DNA from: Palsa-744 sp963734815
GTDB lineage: Bacteria; Actinomycetota; Thermoleophilia; Solirubrobacterales; Solirubrobacteraceae
Assembly (NCBI GenBank): GCA_963734815.1
Contig: CAVTIH010000003.1
Location: forward strand, 372,001 to 436,000
DNA: 64,000 nucleotides
Direction of reading: 5' to 3'
In this document: one piece after another, positions 7,112 to 15,869 of the stretch
How positions within the stretch are numbered: position 1 is the first letter of the stretch
Layout of the letters: every line of letters starts with the position of its first letter
The notes under the pieces: generated by a model
The model's database searches: none
Seen by the model: only the letters and a program-made list of their open reading frames with translations
Told to the model about the DNA's origin: nothing
Translations under genes and position numbers: made by a program

Positions 7112-10100
7112 CTACTTCTTGGCTTTGCCCTTGCGGCCTTTTTTAGCCTTGCCCTTCTTCTTTGCCTTTCCACATCCTGAGATGCTGATCTTTGTGCGTT
7201 GGTGGATTTCCGCACCGTTCTGTGCGATGAATGCTGTTGGCATCACGAGTTTTTGGCCGCAGAGGTTGCCGTGGTCCTTTTCTGGGATGTTGGTACCGAG
7301 AGCGCTGTACTTGCCTTGGGGGAGGGTGAGTTCGAAGGTGCCGACGGGGGCGTCTGGAACGCTCTTGAACGTGCTGCTCGTGACGCCGCTTCTGCTGATG
7401 TAGGTCGAGCCGACGAGGTCGATCGTGACGCCGTATCCCTGGAGGACGATGATCAGGCTCGGGAACGCTTCGCCGCCGTGGGAGACGAAGTACGCCGGCC
7501 CACTCAACGGCACGGGGATCAGTGGTGTCGTTGCCGTTGCGTGCCCGATGATCGACGCCGCCGGGCACCCCGCGGGGTTGGAGTTGAACTGCACCGCGGT
7601 GCATGCTTTCTGCAACGTGGGCAGCCTGGACGGCAGCGCTTCGGGGAGTTCGACTTTGACCTGTGCGATGTTCGCGTCATATGGGCCTGCTGGATAGCCC
7701 AGTTTGACGGTCAGGCTCGCGCCGTCGGCCCTGGAGCTTTTCCCGTTCGTGGATGCCGTGATCGACGGCTTGAACGCGAGCACCGCACAGTTGGTGATCT
7801 GAAATGGCACCGACAGGTTGTCGGTGGCACCTTCGGTGCTCGTCAACTTGCCGGTGATCGCCAGCGGACTGCAGTTCGTCGGGTTGAACGTGAACCCGGG
7901 CCGGTCGATATCGACGTTGACGTGCTTGATCTCCAGCGGGATCCCGTCGAGGATCGTCGGGATCTTGTACGGACCCGAAGTGTCCGTCGTGATCGTCAAC
8001 GCCGAAGTCGTCGGGTCCACTTCGATCTTTCCGCGGACGACGACGGTCCCGAGGTCATACGGGCCGGCCTTCGCGGGCACGACGACCGACAAGCCGAACG
8101 GCGCACCCTCGTACGGGCCCGTGATGAACACCTGGCCGCCGGTCACCGTGTAGGGATCCCCGCCGAGGCCAACACTGACCGTCGTTTTTCCGATCAGGCT
8201 TTCCGGACCACACGTCCCGGCATCGGCCTGCGCTTCCCCGCAGAGCTTCACAGTCGAAAGAGTGCCGGCCATACCCTCGGGCATCCGCAGTTCGATGCCC
8301 TGCAGGTTCTGGTTGCCGTCTTCGCGACTCATCGTCATCGTAAACGGGCTGAACCCACCCGCCTGAATGCTCGTCGTACCAGCCGCCAGCGTCGGCGCGA
8401 ACGGCGGCGGATCCGCACACGGCTTCCCGTTCGGCCCCGAGATCACTTCAAAGCTCGACGACGAAGTCTGCGGCGGGTTCCCCGGCCAGCCTTCGATTGC
8501 CGCCGTCGTCGTATATGTCCCGCACCGCGACGGCATCGCCAGCGGCGCGCGTGCTCCGCCAAAGAAATGGAGCTTCAGATCTTCGAATGGCAGCTGTGGG
8601 GTGTTGTCAAATGTTGTGACGATCTGGCCAGTGACAGGATTCAGGTCGACGTCCCCTGCTACCTTGATCAACGTTCCCGAGACCGGATCCCGGGCGATGA
8701 GATACATCGCGACGAGCGACCCGAACGGGTTCGCGTTCTGTTGCGCCAGGTACACCGCGCCTTCCAGCGGGTTCGGCAACAGCGGTGTCGTGATCGTCAC
8801 CGTCCCGATCTTCGCCGCATTAGGACACGACGGCAACACGTCGTTGTCCAGGCCGACCTGTTCTTCTGCGCACGACTCAAGGCCATCCGCGCCGCCGGCC
8901 GCGAGCGACACCCCTTCGGGCAGCGTCACAGTCGTATTCTTCACCGTCGCCTCCGCCAGCCCTTCGCTGGCGAGGTCGACATCCTGCGGCACTTTGATTC
9001 CGACCGTCAACCCTGTCGGCGTGCTGCCCGCCTGCCCATCCGGCGCGACTTCGACGAACGGCGTGAACGGCAGACGATTGCACCCATCCTGCGCCGCCAT
9101 CGGTTCACTCGTGCCGATACCCGTCAGCACCGACGGTTCCTTCCACGAATCCACTTCCACGCTGCTCTGCAACGGTCCCGTGCACGATGTCGGCATCGAC
9201 AGGAACGGCGGCGGGTATTCCTGGCCCAGCGGCTCGCACGGACCATTCGCGTAGCTGCTTCCTCGCTGCAAACCATTTAGGCAGTTGTAGTCGCGAGTGT
9301 CGTCATGACGTGGATCTCCCGGAACGCCCCAGATTGTGACGATGCTGCCCGAGAAGGCGATTAGCTGAGTTAGATTGAGCACGTTTACCGTGATACCGTA
9401 GTCGCCACCGGTTCGCACGGACGTGTCGAGGAACACCGGACTTCCTTCGACGGTGAAACCGAACCGCGCGGGTTCTCCGTGCGATGGTTCTAGAAGATAT
9501 ACCGGCACGGTGTAGACGGCCAGCCGAGCACTATCGTCTGCGAAAACGCCATGTACCCAAACTTTTGCGACTCCTACCGCGGACTCCGCCGGACAACCTA
9601 CTGGCCACGCGTTCTGGTAGAGGTTCGTGAACGCCCCCAGGGAGCAGGTCTTGAACGCGCTCGGGTTACCGAAGAAGCCAGCCGGTTGCTTGAAATGCAG
9701 ATCCTTTGCCAGCGCAACCGGTTCGCCTTCGCTGTTTTCATTCAAAATGATCGACGTGGTGTATTGAAACGGGTGTGAACCCGCCTGCGTATCTGCCCGC
9801 CCACCTTCTTCTTCAGGGTTCAGTTCATACGATTGCACACCGGAAACCGCAGGTCTGCCGAGAACAACCGGACGTTTGATATTCGCGCCTGGCGCATTGC
9901 CACCACTGACTTCGAATTCCTCATTCTCTCCCGAAGGCGTGCCCGCAGCAATCTTAACTTTAATTTCCACTTCCATCAGGCCGTAAGGCACCAAAGCACC
10001 CACGAATTCGCAACTCAACGATTTCACTTCGCATTTGACGGGACCGCCGTAAGCTGCTCCCGCGTGTTCTTCCGCTACGCCCGTCATTTCAGTTGCTTTG

Positions 10101-10375
10101 AACCCAGCCGGCAGCTCTGCCTTGATCTCCACAGGGTTAGCCACAGCTTCCAGCTTCCCATAGCCCATGTTCGTGGCGACCAGAGTCAGCGTCCCTTCGC
10201 CGCCGGCCTGCAGCGCCGTCGGTCGCGGGTGATACATCAAATGCCACCACGCCGACTGACTGGCCGACGCCGTCGAGGCAGAAGCAGCACCGAAGCCGAG
10301 CATGCTCAACAGAGCCACAAAGAGCGCGAGCGACGTCCTGGACCGTTGACTATGGAGGACTCTGGAGATCGTCAT
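7112..10375 (-). CDS. Large secreted protein with four cysteine-containing repeat modules and Lys-rich tail
   Basis: A 1087-aa protein. The start is set at ATG 10375 because it forms an ATGA overlap with the upstream stop and has GGAGGG (10383-10388) 7 nt upstream; it also exposes a signal peptide (SLALFVALLSMLGFGAASASTASA). The body contains four related modules beginning near residues 242, 499, 710 and 923. Each has a pattern like C-x(9-16)-C-[PG]-x3-x-[IV]-G, then a GPxY- or GAVY-type strand and a PFG/FPS turn. The C-terminus is almost pure Lys/Gly/Ala (GKAKKKGKAKKGRKGKAKK). I know of no enzymatic motif here; beta-rich adhesion or surface-layer function is an inference. It is the last gene of an apparent operon with the NHL protein. 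Confidence 0.85.
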   Translation of the reverse strand: MTISRVLHSQRSRTSLALFVALLSMLGFGAASASTASASQSAWWHLMYHPRPTALQAGGEGTLTLVATNMGYGKLEAVANPVEIKAELPAGFKATEMTGVAEEHAGAAYGGPVKCEVKSLSCEFVGALVPYGLMEVEIKVKIAAGTPSGENEEFEVSGGNAPGANIKRPVVLGRPAVSGVQSYELNPEEEGGRADTQAGSHPFQYTTSIILNENSEGEPVALAKDLHFKQPAGFFGNPSAFKTCSLGAFTNLYQNAWPVGCPAESAVGVAKVWVHGVFADDSARLAVYTVPVYLLEPSHGEPARFGFTVEGSPVFLDTSVRTGGDYGITVNVLNLTQLIAFSGSIVTIWGVPGDPRHDDTRDYNCLNGLQRGSSYANGPCEPLGQEYPPPFLSMPTSCTGPLQSSVEVDSWKEPSVLTGIGTSEPMAAQDGCNRLPFTPFVEVAPDGQAGSTPTGLTVGIKVPQDVDLASEGLAEATVKNTTVTLPEGVSLAAGGADGLESCAEEQVGLDNDVLPSCPNAAKIGTVTITTPLLPNPLEGAVYLAQQNANPFGSLVAMYLIARDPVSGTLIKVAGDVDLNPVTGQIVTTFDNTPQLPFEDLKLHFFGGARAPLAMPSRCGTYTTTAAIEGWPGNPPQTSSSSFEVISGPNGKPCADPPPFAPTLAAGTTSIQAGGFSPFTMTMSREDGNQNLQGIELRMPEGMAGTLSTVKLCGEAQADAGTCGPESLIGKTTVSVGLGGDPYTVTGGQVFITGPYEGAPFGLSVVVPAKAGPYDLGTVVVRGKIEVDPTTSALTITTDTSGPYKIPTILDGIPLEIKHVNVDIDRPGFTFNPTNCSPLAITGKLTSTEGATDNLSVPFQITNCAVLAFKPSITASTNGKSSRADGASLTVKLGYPAGPYDANIAQVKVELPEALPSRLPTLQKACTAVQFNSNPAGCPAASIIGHATATTPLIPVPLSGPAYFVSHGGEAFPSLIIVLQGYGVTIDLVGSTYISRSGVTSSTFKSVPDAPVGTFELTLPQGKYSALGTNIPEKDHGNLCGQKLVMPTAFIAQNGAEIHQRTKISISGCGKAKKKGKAKKGRKGKAKK

Positions 10376-13300
10376 CGAATTACCCTCCGGTCGTTGCTGG
10401 ATTTCCTGGCTCTGGCTTTCTTGCCCTTGGCTTTCGCCTTGACGCACTTGCCGTGGCTGAGCTTCTTGCCCTTCGCGCACCCGGCCGTCTTCTTCTTCGT
10501 AGCTTTTTTCGTCACGACCATCGTGGATGAGGGCGTGATGTTACCCGCGCCGGAGAACGTCTCGCTCGATGGCGAGCCGAAGATCGCCGGCTGCGGCGAT
10601 TCCGCCGCTTTGCACGACTCGCCCGTATCGCACGCCGGCGGCAGCACCGGCGCAGCCGGATAGCACGACACCTCGCTCGTGCATTCGTGCGCATCGTAGA
10701 TGTCGTACGCGCTATCGACATCCTGCGGCAACAGCGACGCCGTCGTCATGAAGAACACGTCGCCCCCCGTTTCGCTCGCATCCAGGAACGACGATTCCTG
10801 CGCCGAGGTCCCAGAGGAGATCAGCCCCACACACCCTTCCGAGCGCGCGCTGAATGTCGCATTCGCCGCGCTGCAGCTTCCCTCCCCGGGCGGCTCATAC
10901 TCATAAACATCGACCGTCCCGTTGACATCCTGCGGCACCAACGCGTCATTGCTGTCGAAGAACAGTCTGCCGCCATTCGACAAATACCGCGACTGATACC
11001 GCGATTCCTCGCTGTTGAAGCGACTCCACGGTGGGATCTCCGCCGCAATCCATGTGTTGTCAAATGCTCGGTTGGCATGGAGCAGAGAGGCAGTGATTCC
11101 ATTTCCTGTAAACCGCCCCACCGGACGAGCACCAGTTGGGTTGCACGACGCACATACGAGCTTATGGGTTTCCCCGTTGTACAGGTAGACCTCCAAATCG
11201 GGGACCCCGCTGACAGCGTCACGCGTGTCATAACCCGTGAGATCCTGCGACGACTGGAACGCCAGCCAGGCCCCATTCGGCGACACGCGCGCTGTGAGTT
11301 GTTCAAGCCCGAGTGAGCTACTGCCCCAGTCCTGGGCGTCACCTGGCGCCGCAACCGACGTAGTCGTACCGTCGTGGTACTCAAAGATCTCCCCACCCTT
11401 GGCGTAGTACACGTAGGAACCGTCTTCGCTCGCCCCGAGCACGCCTTCAGCACCGCCGACTTCACCCGACGTTTGGGCGCGTGTGAGGTCGTTCAACCTA
11501 CTCCCCTGCGGCGCTTCAAAGTTGTATTCGTAGAGATCGGTCCCCCCTACGGTCGCATTTGCAGTGAGTTGACCCGAGTCGAGAAAGAAGATCCGCGAAA
11601 GATCGCTGTTGCCGATCATCATGTGTACTCCGCTTGATTCCCCCGGACCACCCTGCGGAAGATCCAGCCTGATCGTTTCTTCCTGGCCAACCGTCGTATC
11701 GCGCACATAGAGAGCTTCTTCGTGTTCCCAAGCGACCCGCGAGCCGTCATCCGATACGGCATGTCGCCACTCCAGCTCTTCGCCACCAAGAATTCCATAT
11801 ACGCCTTCCCCGCTTTCGTCCTTCGGCAGCACACTCACAAGCTGCAGTTTGCCGCCACCCCACTCATAGAGTCCTGTCCGCGAATGACGAACCGGCGTGG
11901 TGGTGAGTTTCGCCGGGGAGTAGAGCAAGACGTGGCTGAGATCTGGAGTCGCGCCCGCGAACTGCGGACCACAGTCGGCCGCACACACCCCATTTGCGGT
12001 TTCGCCGAATTCGGTCCCGGGCGGCGTGTTGGTAGCGGTTACAAGCGGCCGATAACACGAGCCCGAGCAATGCGCTTCGACATCGCCATGTTCATACAGG
12101 CTGCGTATATACGGTGTCTGTTCGGTGGCTTCGGGAGACAGCTGATTGAAATGAGCACCCAATACGGTGTTCAACCCCAGCGACAGGTCTTCAGAGAAGA
12201 AGAGATATTCCGCGCCCTTCCCGATCGATATTCCCGTTGATTTGGCGTGCGGCGGAGTGATGACCTGCGAGGACCATTCGCTTTTGCCGCGCGTCGCAAG
12301 CGTCATGGTTCCCTGGCCGTCGCCCGCCGGGTTGGCTTCCGTCGGCGCGTCCGTCATAAATGCGATCGCATTACCGTTGGCCGACCCCTGGACATTCAAT
12401 GATTCAAAGAACCCACTTCCCAACGCATAGATGAGGGCGCCCTGCTTGGACGGCGGCGAGACCATCTCCCAATGGCGGCCGTCCGGTAGCGACTGTTCGC
12501 CACCAGCGCGCTGAGTGGTAAAGGTCTGGCTGGATCCAACCGTCGTGCCGTTTTCGTTCTGCGCCACGACCCGGTAGCGGTAGACTGTGTTCGGCATGAG
12601 GTTCTGGATGCGCTGCTGCACGACTTGCGCTTCGCCGGCCGAACCGAGCGTTGCATCGGGCACGGGGGCCAACGTCGGCGCGTCTGGGCCAGTGAAGCTT
12701 TCACCGTCAGCCGAAAATTCGGCTTCCGTGAGGTACTCGAAATGGTACGTGGTCGGGTTGCCGCGCGGGTTAACCTGCGCTTCGAGCGTGCCCGAAGTGG
12801 AGTTGATGTTACTCGACGACAACAGCGAGACCGCCGGGCCAGCGGTTTCGAAGGTGCGATCGCGAGAGCTGCTGCCGCCGCCGGCGTCGGTGATGTGGAT
12901 ACGGAAGTGGTAGGTGCTGTCTTTTGTGAGACCTGAAATCGCGGCGCTGACCGTCGTCAAGCCGGAGTAGGGCGGCGCGGGCGCGCAGGGCGCCGTTGCT
13001 CCCGCGCTGTAGGGGTTCGCGGCAGCCGCATTGTAGGCAGAGTCGATCACATATTCAAACTGGCAGCCGGTGATTTTCGTACCGGCCGGCGCGAGGGCGC
13101 GGCCGTTTAGTGTGGCGCTTGTGCCCTTGATGTTGGATGGAGCGCCGGTGCCGCCGAAGGGTTCGTTGAGCGAGAAGAGCTCGATGCTATTGCCACTCGG
13201 GTCGACCGCGTATATGTCGCTGGTGGCGCCGACCGTTATCCCCGTGATGCTACTCACGCCAAAGGTTTCCTGAAGTTCGAGTGACGAGTTATAACGAGTA

Positions 13301-14142
13301 ATTTCCGTTCCATAGTCGATGTATAGGTCGTCGTTGGACGGATCGTCCGCAATACCGGTGATGGTGCCGCTGGTGGAGATAAAATTGCCATATTCGCCAG
13401 AAGGACCATGTTCGGCGATTCCGTATGGAGGTGCAGGCGCGTAGGTATTGCCTGCCGAATTAACGGCAACTCCGCTTTGCGAAAATTCGTTGTCGTTAAA
13501 GCTTTTAATGAATGTGCCGGCCTGGTCGAACACGAACACATTTGCAAACGCTCCATTTTGAGTTATATCCGAATCATCGCGTACATAAAGATCGCCTGTA
13601 GAACCAACCGTAATACCGCCTAGTGTGGCAAAGGGAACTCCCGGTTCCTTTGCGAGCTGACCTTCTTTGCCCCAACTCGTGATCAAGGCGCCTTCTGCGG
13701 TGAACTTGGAAACCAAGCTGTCGCCCGCATCCGCGACATACACATCGCCGTGGGAGCGGCCGGAGGAGTTGTCGACAGCGACGAACGCGGGGGCTTCGAA
13801 TTCGCCGGGACCGGATCCGGCGGTCCCGGCGTTGCAGACCAGCATGCACGTGTCGACACCGGGGCCGCCGACATTCGCGCCGAAGGCCATGATGAACGTG
13901 CCCGTGGCGGTGAACTCGTCGACGCGGTGGTTGCCGGTGTCGGCGACGTAGACGTCTTCGGTTTCGTCGTTGACGGCGACGGCGTTTGGTGAGGAGAGCT
14001 GGCCGGCGCCTTCCCCGGCGCTGCCGAAGCTCGTCTGAAAGACGTGTTCGGCGCTCGCGGAAGTGGGGAGTGCCAGCGCGCTCAACAGCGTCACCCAGAG
14101 AACCAGTGTCGAACCGCCGATACCCAGCTTGCGAATACTCAT
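10372..14142 (-). CDS. Giant secreted NHL / fibronectin III / TolB-like beta-propeller protein
   Basis: A 1256-aa protein with a signal peptide (STLVLWVTLLSALALPTSASA). Residues ~32-325 are NHL-type repeats (GQLSSPNAVAVN, DVYVADTGNHRVDEF, GDVYVADAGDSLVSKF). Residues ~330-545 hold two fibronectin III-like domains (YHFRIHITD, YHFEYLTEAE, YRYRVVAQNENG). Residues ~550-1180 are TolB/WD40-like blades (VSDDGSRVAWE, VSPNGAWLAFQS, SNGGRLFFDSNDALVPQD). The end is a basic tail carrying CAKGKKLSHGKCVKAKAKGK. It is probably exported and displayed on the envelope; binding partners are unknown. GAGGAGG lies 8 nt before the ATG, inside the end of the small upstream gene. The stop overlaps the next gene as ATGA. 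The region is less GC-rich than the flanks. Confidence 0.88.
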   Translation of the reverse strand: MSIRKLGIGGSTLVLWVTLLSALALPTSASAEHVFQTSFGSAGEGAGQLSSPNAVAVNDETEDVYVADTGNHRVDEFTATGTFIMAFGANVGGPGVDTCMLVCNAGTAGSGPGEFEAPAFVAVDNSSGRSHGDVYVADAGDSLVSKFTAEGALITSWGKEGQLAKEPGVPFATLGGITVGSTGDLYVRDDSDITQNGAFANVFVFDQAGTFIKSFNDNEFSQSGVAVNSAGNTYAPAPPYGIAEHGPSGEYGNFISTSGTITGIADDPSNDDLYIDYGTEITRYNSSLELQETFGVSSITGITVGATSDIYAVDPSGNSIELFSLNEPFGGTGAPSNIKGTSATLNGRALAPAGTKITGCQFEYVIDSAYNAAAANPYSAGATAPCAPAPPYSGLTTVSAAISGLTKDSTYHFRIHITDAGGGSSSRDRTFETAGPAVSLLSSSNINSTSGTLEAQVNPRGNPTTYHFEYLTEAEFSADGESFTGPDAPTLAPVPDATLGSAGEAQVVQQRIQNLMPNTVYRYRVVAQNENGTTVGSSQTFTTQRAGGEQSLPDGRHWEMVSPPSKQGALIYALGSGFFESLNVQGSANGNAIAFMTDAPTEANPAGDGQGTMTLATRGKSEWSSQVITPPHAKSTGISIGKGAEYLFFSEDLSLGLNTVLGAHFNQLSPEATEQTPYIRSLYEHGDVEAHCSGSCYRPLVTATNTPPGTEFGETANGVCAADCGPQFAGATPDLSHVLLYSPAKLTTTPVRHSRTGLYEWGGGKLQLVSVLPKDESGEGVYGILGGEELEWRHAVSDDGSRVAWEHEEALYVRDTTVGQEETIRLDLPQGGPGESSGVHMMIGNSDLSRIFFLDSGQLTANATVGGTDLYEYNFEAPQGSRLNDLTRAQTSGEVGGAEGVLGASEDGSYVYYAKGGEIFEYHDGTTTSVAAPGDAQDWGSSSLGLEQLTARVSPNGAWLAFQSSQDLTGYDTRDAVSGVPDLEVYLYNGETHKLVCASCNPTGARPVGRFTGNGITASLLHANRAFDNTWIAAEIPPWSRFNSEESRYQSRYLSNGGRLFFDSNDALVPQDVNGTVDVYEYEPPGEGSCSAANATFSARSEGCVGLISSGTSAQESSFLDASETGGDVFFMTTASLLPQDVDSAYDIYDAHECTSEVSCYPAAPVLPPACDTGESCKAAESPQPAIFGSPSSETFSGAGNITPSSTMVVTKKATKKKTAGCAKGKKLSHGKCVKAKAKGKKARARKSSNDRRVIR

Positions 14143-14306
14143 CAGGCCATCTCCTCCTCGAAAACGGAGGGGAGCGCCCCTCGATTACAAGACCCGGCGC
14201 CGAGGGGCGCACCACTCTCTTTGGAGCCCAGCAAGGCAGCCAGCCGCGCGAAGAGACCGGTCTTCGGGGTGGAAGCGGCGTTCGCGGTGTGCTCTGTGGC
14301 GCTCAC
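14142..14306 (-). CDS. Small protein (54 aa) translationally coupled to the NHL protein
   Basis: A short gene. The GTG start at 14306 has AAGGAG (14312-14317) 5 nt upstream, and the TGA stop shares one base with the ATG of the NHL gene (TGATG). Its last codons (Glu-Glu-Glu-Met-Ala) form the Shine-Dalgarno of the next gene. The product contains TPKTGLFARLAALLGSKE and GAPLGAGSCNRGALPSVF, with no transmembrane segment or recognised domain. A longer version would begin at ATG 14432 overlapping the TetR stop, but no Shine-Dalgarno is visible there. It could be a regulatory leader peptide or a small partner of the secreted proteins. Confidence 0.55.
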   Translation of the reverse strand: MSATEHTANAASTPKTGLFARLAALLGSKESGAPLGAGSCNRGALPSVFEEEMA

Positions 14307-14431
14307 TTTGTCTCCTTGGTTGTCTGCCGTGTCGTGCGTGGTGTGAAAGGCCGGTGCTTCAAGCTCCCAGCGGAAAGGGTCGGTGCGCAACGCCGGGCGG
14401 CGGCGGGCCCGATCGGCAGCACGGATGCGCA

Positions 14432-15550
14432 TCACGCGACCGCTTTGCGATCGCGGGTGAGGACGCTGAGGCGCTTGGCGACCTGGCCGCCGAGCGGTGT
14501 CAGCTTCCACTCGTTGGGCTCGCCCCGGGAGTGACCCAGGCCGTGGTTCTCGAGCAGGCCGAGGCGCTCGAGTCGCCTCAGCAGCTTCGAGATCTGCCCC
14601 GGGTCCGTGACCCCCGCGCGCTCCGCGACCTCACGGTTACTGGGAGCCCGCCCACCCGCGGAACCCTGCCCACCCGGCTCGGCGATACACTGCAGCACCC
14701 GCGCGGTGCGATAGGTAAGACGCATATTCACCTCATCCAACGGGTCGCGCTCCACCCTCGGGCTCACACCCCATCGATCCTCCGGTGCCCGGCGCGCGAC
14801 AGGCGCAGGCGCCGCACGCCGCTGTTCGCGACGCGCCGCACGCGGCCCCAGGTACTGCAGCGCGATCATCCCCATCAACTCCTCCAAGAGGTCGGTCAAC
14901 GGGCGGCGGTCGCCGCTGCGCAACCGCGCGTAGATGACGCCAAGCGCGCCGCCCACGAGGCCTTCCGCCGTCACCAGCGTGCACTCCGCTCCGCGCGGGC
15001 CCTCGCGGCGCCCCTCGTCGAGGATCGCCGCCAGTCGCGCGAGCACCTGCTCGCGACGCTCCAGCGTCTGCGGCCCTCCGTGCAACGCGTGAACGACCCA
15101 GATCCGCGCCAGCAGCGGCTCGCGCTCCAGGAACGAGAGGATCGCCCACAGCCCGGCGCGCACCCGCTCACACCACTCCAGATTTTCCAGGCCCGCCGCG
15201 TCCAGATCCCGCTCAACCAGCTCCACGACCGCGTCGAGCAACGCGACCAGGCACGTTTCGCGGTTCTCGAACAGCTCGTAGAAGGTCCGCCGCGAGACCT
15301 TCGCCCGCGCGGCGATCCGCGTCACCGTGCTCTGCTCAAAACCCAGCTCGTCGATCGTCGCCGCGACCGCAACCAGCAGACGCGAGTACTGAATCTCCTC
15401 GACCTGCACCCGCGGCGCACCCCGCGAAAGCAACCGCTGCTCCCGCCGCCGCGCCAAACGCCCCTCCACCGGCAAAACACGCCCAGCCGGCCGTCGCGCC
15501 GCCGCCGACCCACCGCCGCTGGCCGATCTCCGATCGGTCGCCGCAGCCAT
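14432..15550 (-). CDS. TetR-family regulator fused to a C-terminal winged-helix domain
   Basis: A 372-aa regulator. Residues ~54-102 are a TetR DNA-binding domain (LLVAVAATIDELGFEQSTVTRIAARAKVSRRTFYELFENRE, broken here only by context). Then comes an alpha-helical ligand domain to ~250. Residues ~275-372 form a second, MarR/ArsR-like winged helix (TYRTARVLQCIAE, SNREVAERAGVTDPGQISKLLRRLERLGLLEN). ATG 15550 is preferred to an upstream TTG at 15634. It lies 125 bp upstream of the 54-aa gene on the same strand and is likely to control the secreted-protein genes downstream. A 20-bp palindrome 118 bp upstream of its start is a candidate operator. Two DNA-binding domains in one chain is unusual for TetR proteins. 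Confidence 0.85.
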   Translation of the reverse strand: MAAATDRRSASGGGSAAARRPAGRVLPVEGRLARRREQRLLSRGAPRVQVEEIQYSRLLVAVAATIDELGFEQSTVTRIAARAKVSRRTFYELFENRETCLVALLDAVVELVERDLDAAGLENLEWCERVRAGLWAILSFLEREPLLARIWVVHALHGGPQTLERREQVLARLAAILDEGRREGPRGAECTLVTAEGLVGGALGVIYARLRSGDRRPLTDLLEELMGMIALQYLGPRAARREQRRAAPAPVARRAPEDRWGVSPRVERDPLDEVNMRLTYRTARVLQCIAEPGGQGSAGGRAPSNREVAERAGVTDPGQISKLLRRLERLGLLENHGLGHSRGEPNEWKLTPLGGQVAKRLSVLTRDRKAVA

Positions 15551-15667
15551 CAGCAGCCACCCCCCACGAGCATGTGCGACTCGCTGGCCCCGCTCAGAGG
15601 CGACCGGGGCCCAACCCCCGCGGGGACGAAGCAAAGACGGCGCGAATGCGCCCGACGAGAAGGCCTC

Positions 15668-15687
15668 TCGGCTAGCGACCTAGCCGA
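15668..15687. promoter_or_regulatory. Perfect inverted repeat, candidate TetR operator
   Basis: TCGGCTAG (15668-15675) and CTAGCCGA (15680-15687) are exact inverted repeats around a 4-nt centre. The size and symmetry fit a TetR-type operator; it lies upstream of the TetR-wHTH gene. Confidence 0.45.
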
Positions 15688-15710
15688 AGAGAGAGAGAGA
15701 GAGAGAGAGA
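15688..15710. repeat. (AG)n dinucleotide tract
   Basis: Eleven AG units plus a final A abut the palindrome directly. Such tracts can vary in length by slippage and could change spacing in the upstream region. Confidence 0.9.
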
Positions 15711-15852
15711 TGCGACAGCGCCAAGCTGGCGCATCTAGCATCAGCCCGGCGGGCCGACGCGCACATCCCCATCATGAATCTCTCTCTAGAAACCACGCTG
15801 AAACAACTCCCTCATCGCTCTGATCCAGACCCTCTCCCAGAACTGCACCCTG

Positions 15853-15869
15853 CAAGCGCTTGACGTCAA
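15853..15869. promoter_or_regulatory. Two overlapping 10-bp palindromes
   Basis: CAAGCGCTTG (15853-15862) and TTGACGTCAA (15860-15869) are both perfect palindromes sharing three bases. They may be regulator half-sites for the ABC exporter or the TetR gene; no protein can be named. Confidence 0.35.

Noticed and set aside
7199..9280. A 693-codon plus-strand open frame
   Set aside because: It lies antisense to the 1087-aa secreted protein, is Arg-rich without domains, and has no signal or ribosome-binding site. It is a mirror of the GC-biased codons of the real gene.
14432..14510. A longer start (ATG 14432 or upstream) for the 54-aa peptide
   Set aside because: The added sequence is Arg-rich and lacks a ribosome-binding site, while GTG 14306 has AAGGAG at good spacing. 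The TGATG overlap with the TetR stop leaves it possible but less likely.
14063..15823. A 586-codon plus-strand open frame opposite the TetR-wHTH gene
   Set aside because: Composition is extreme Arg/Pro/His with no recognisable motif, while the opposite strand encodes clear TetR and winged-helix domains.
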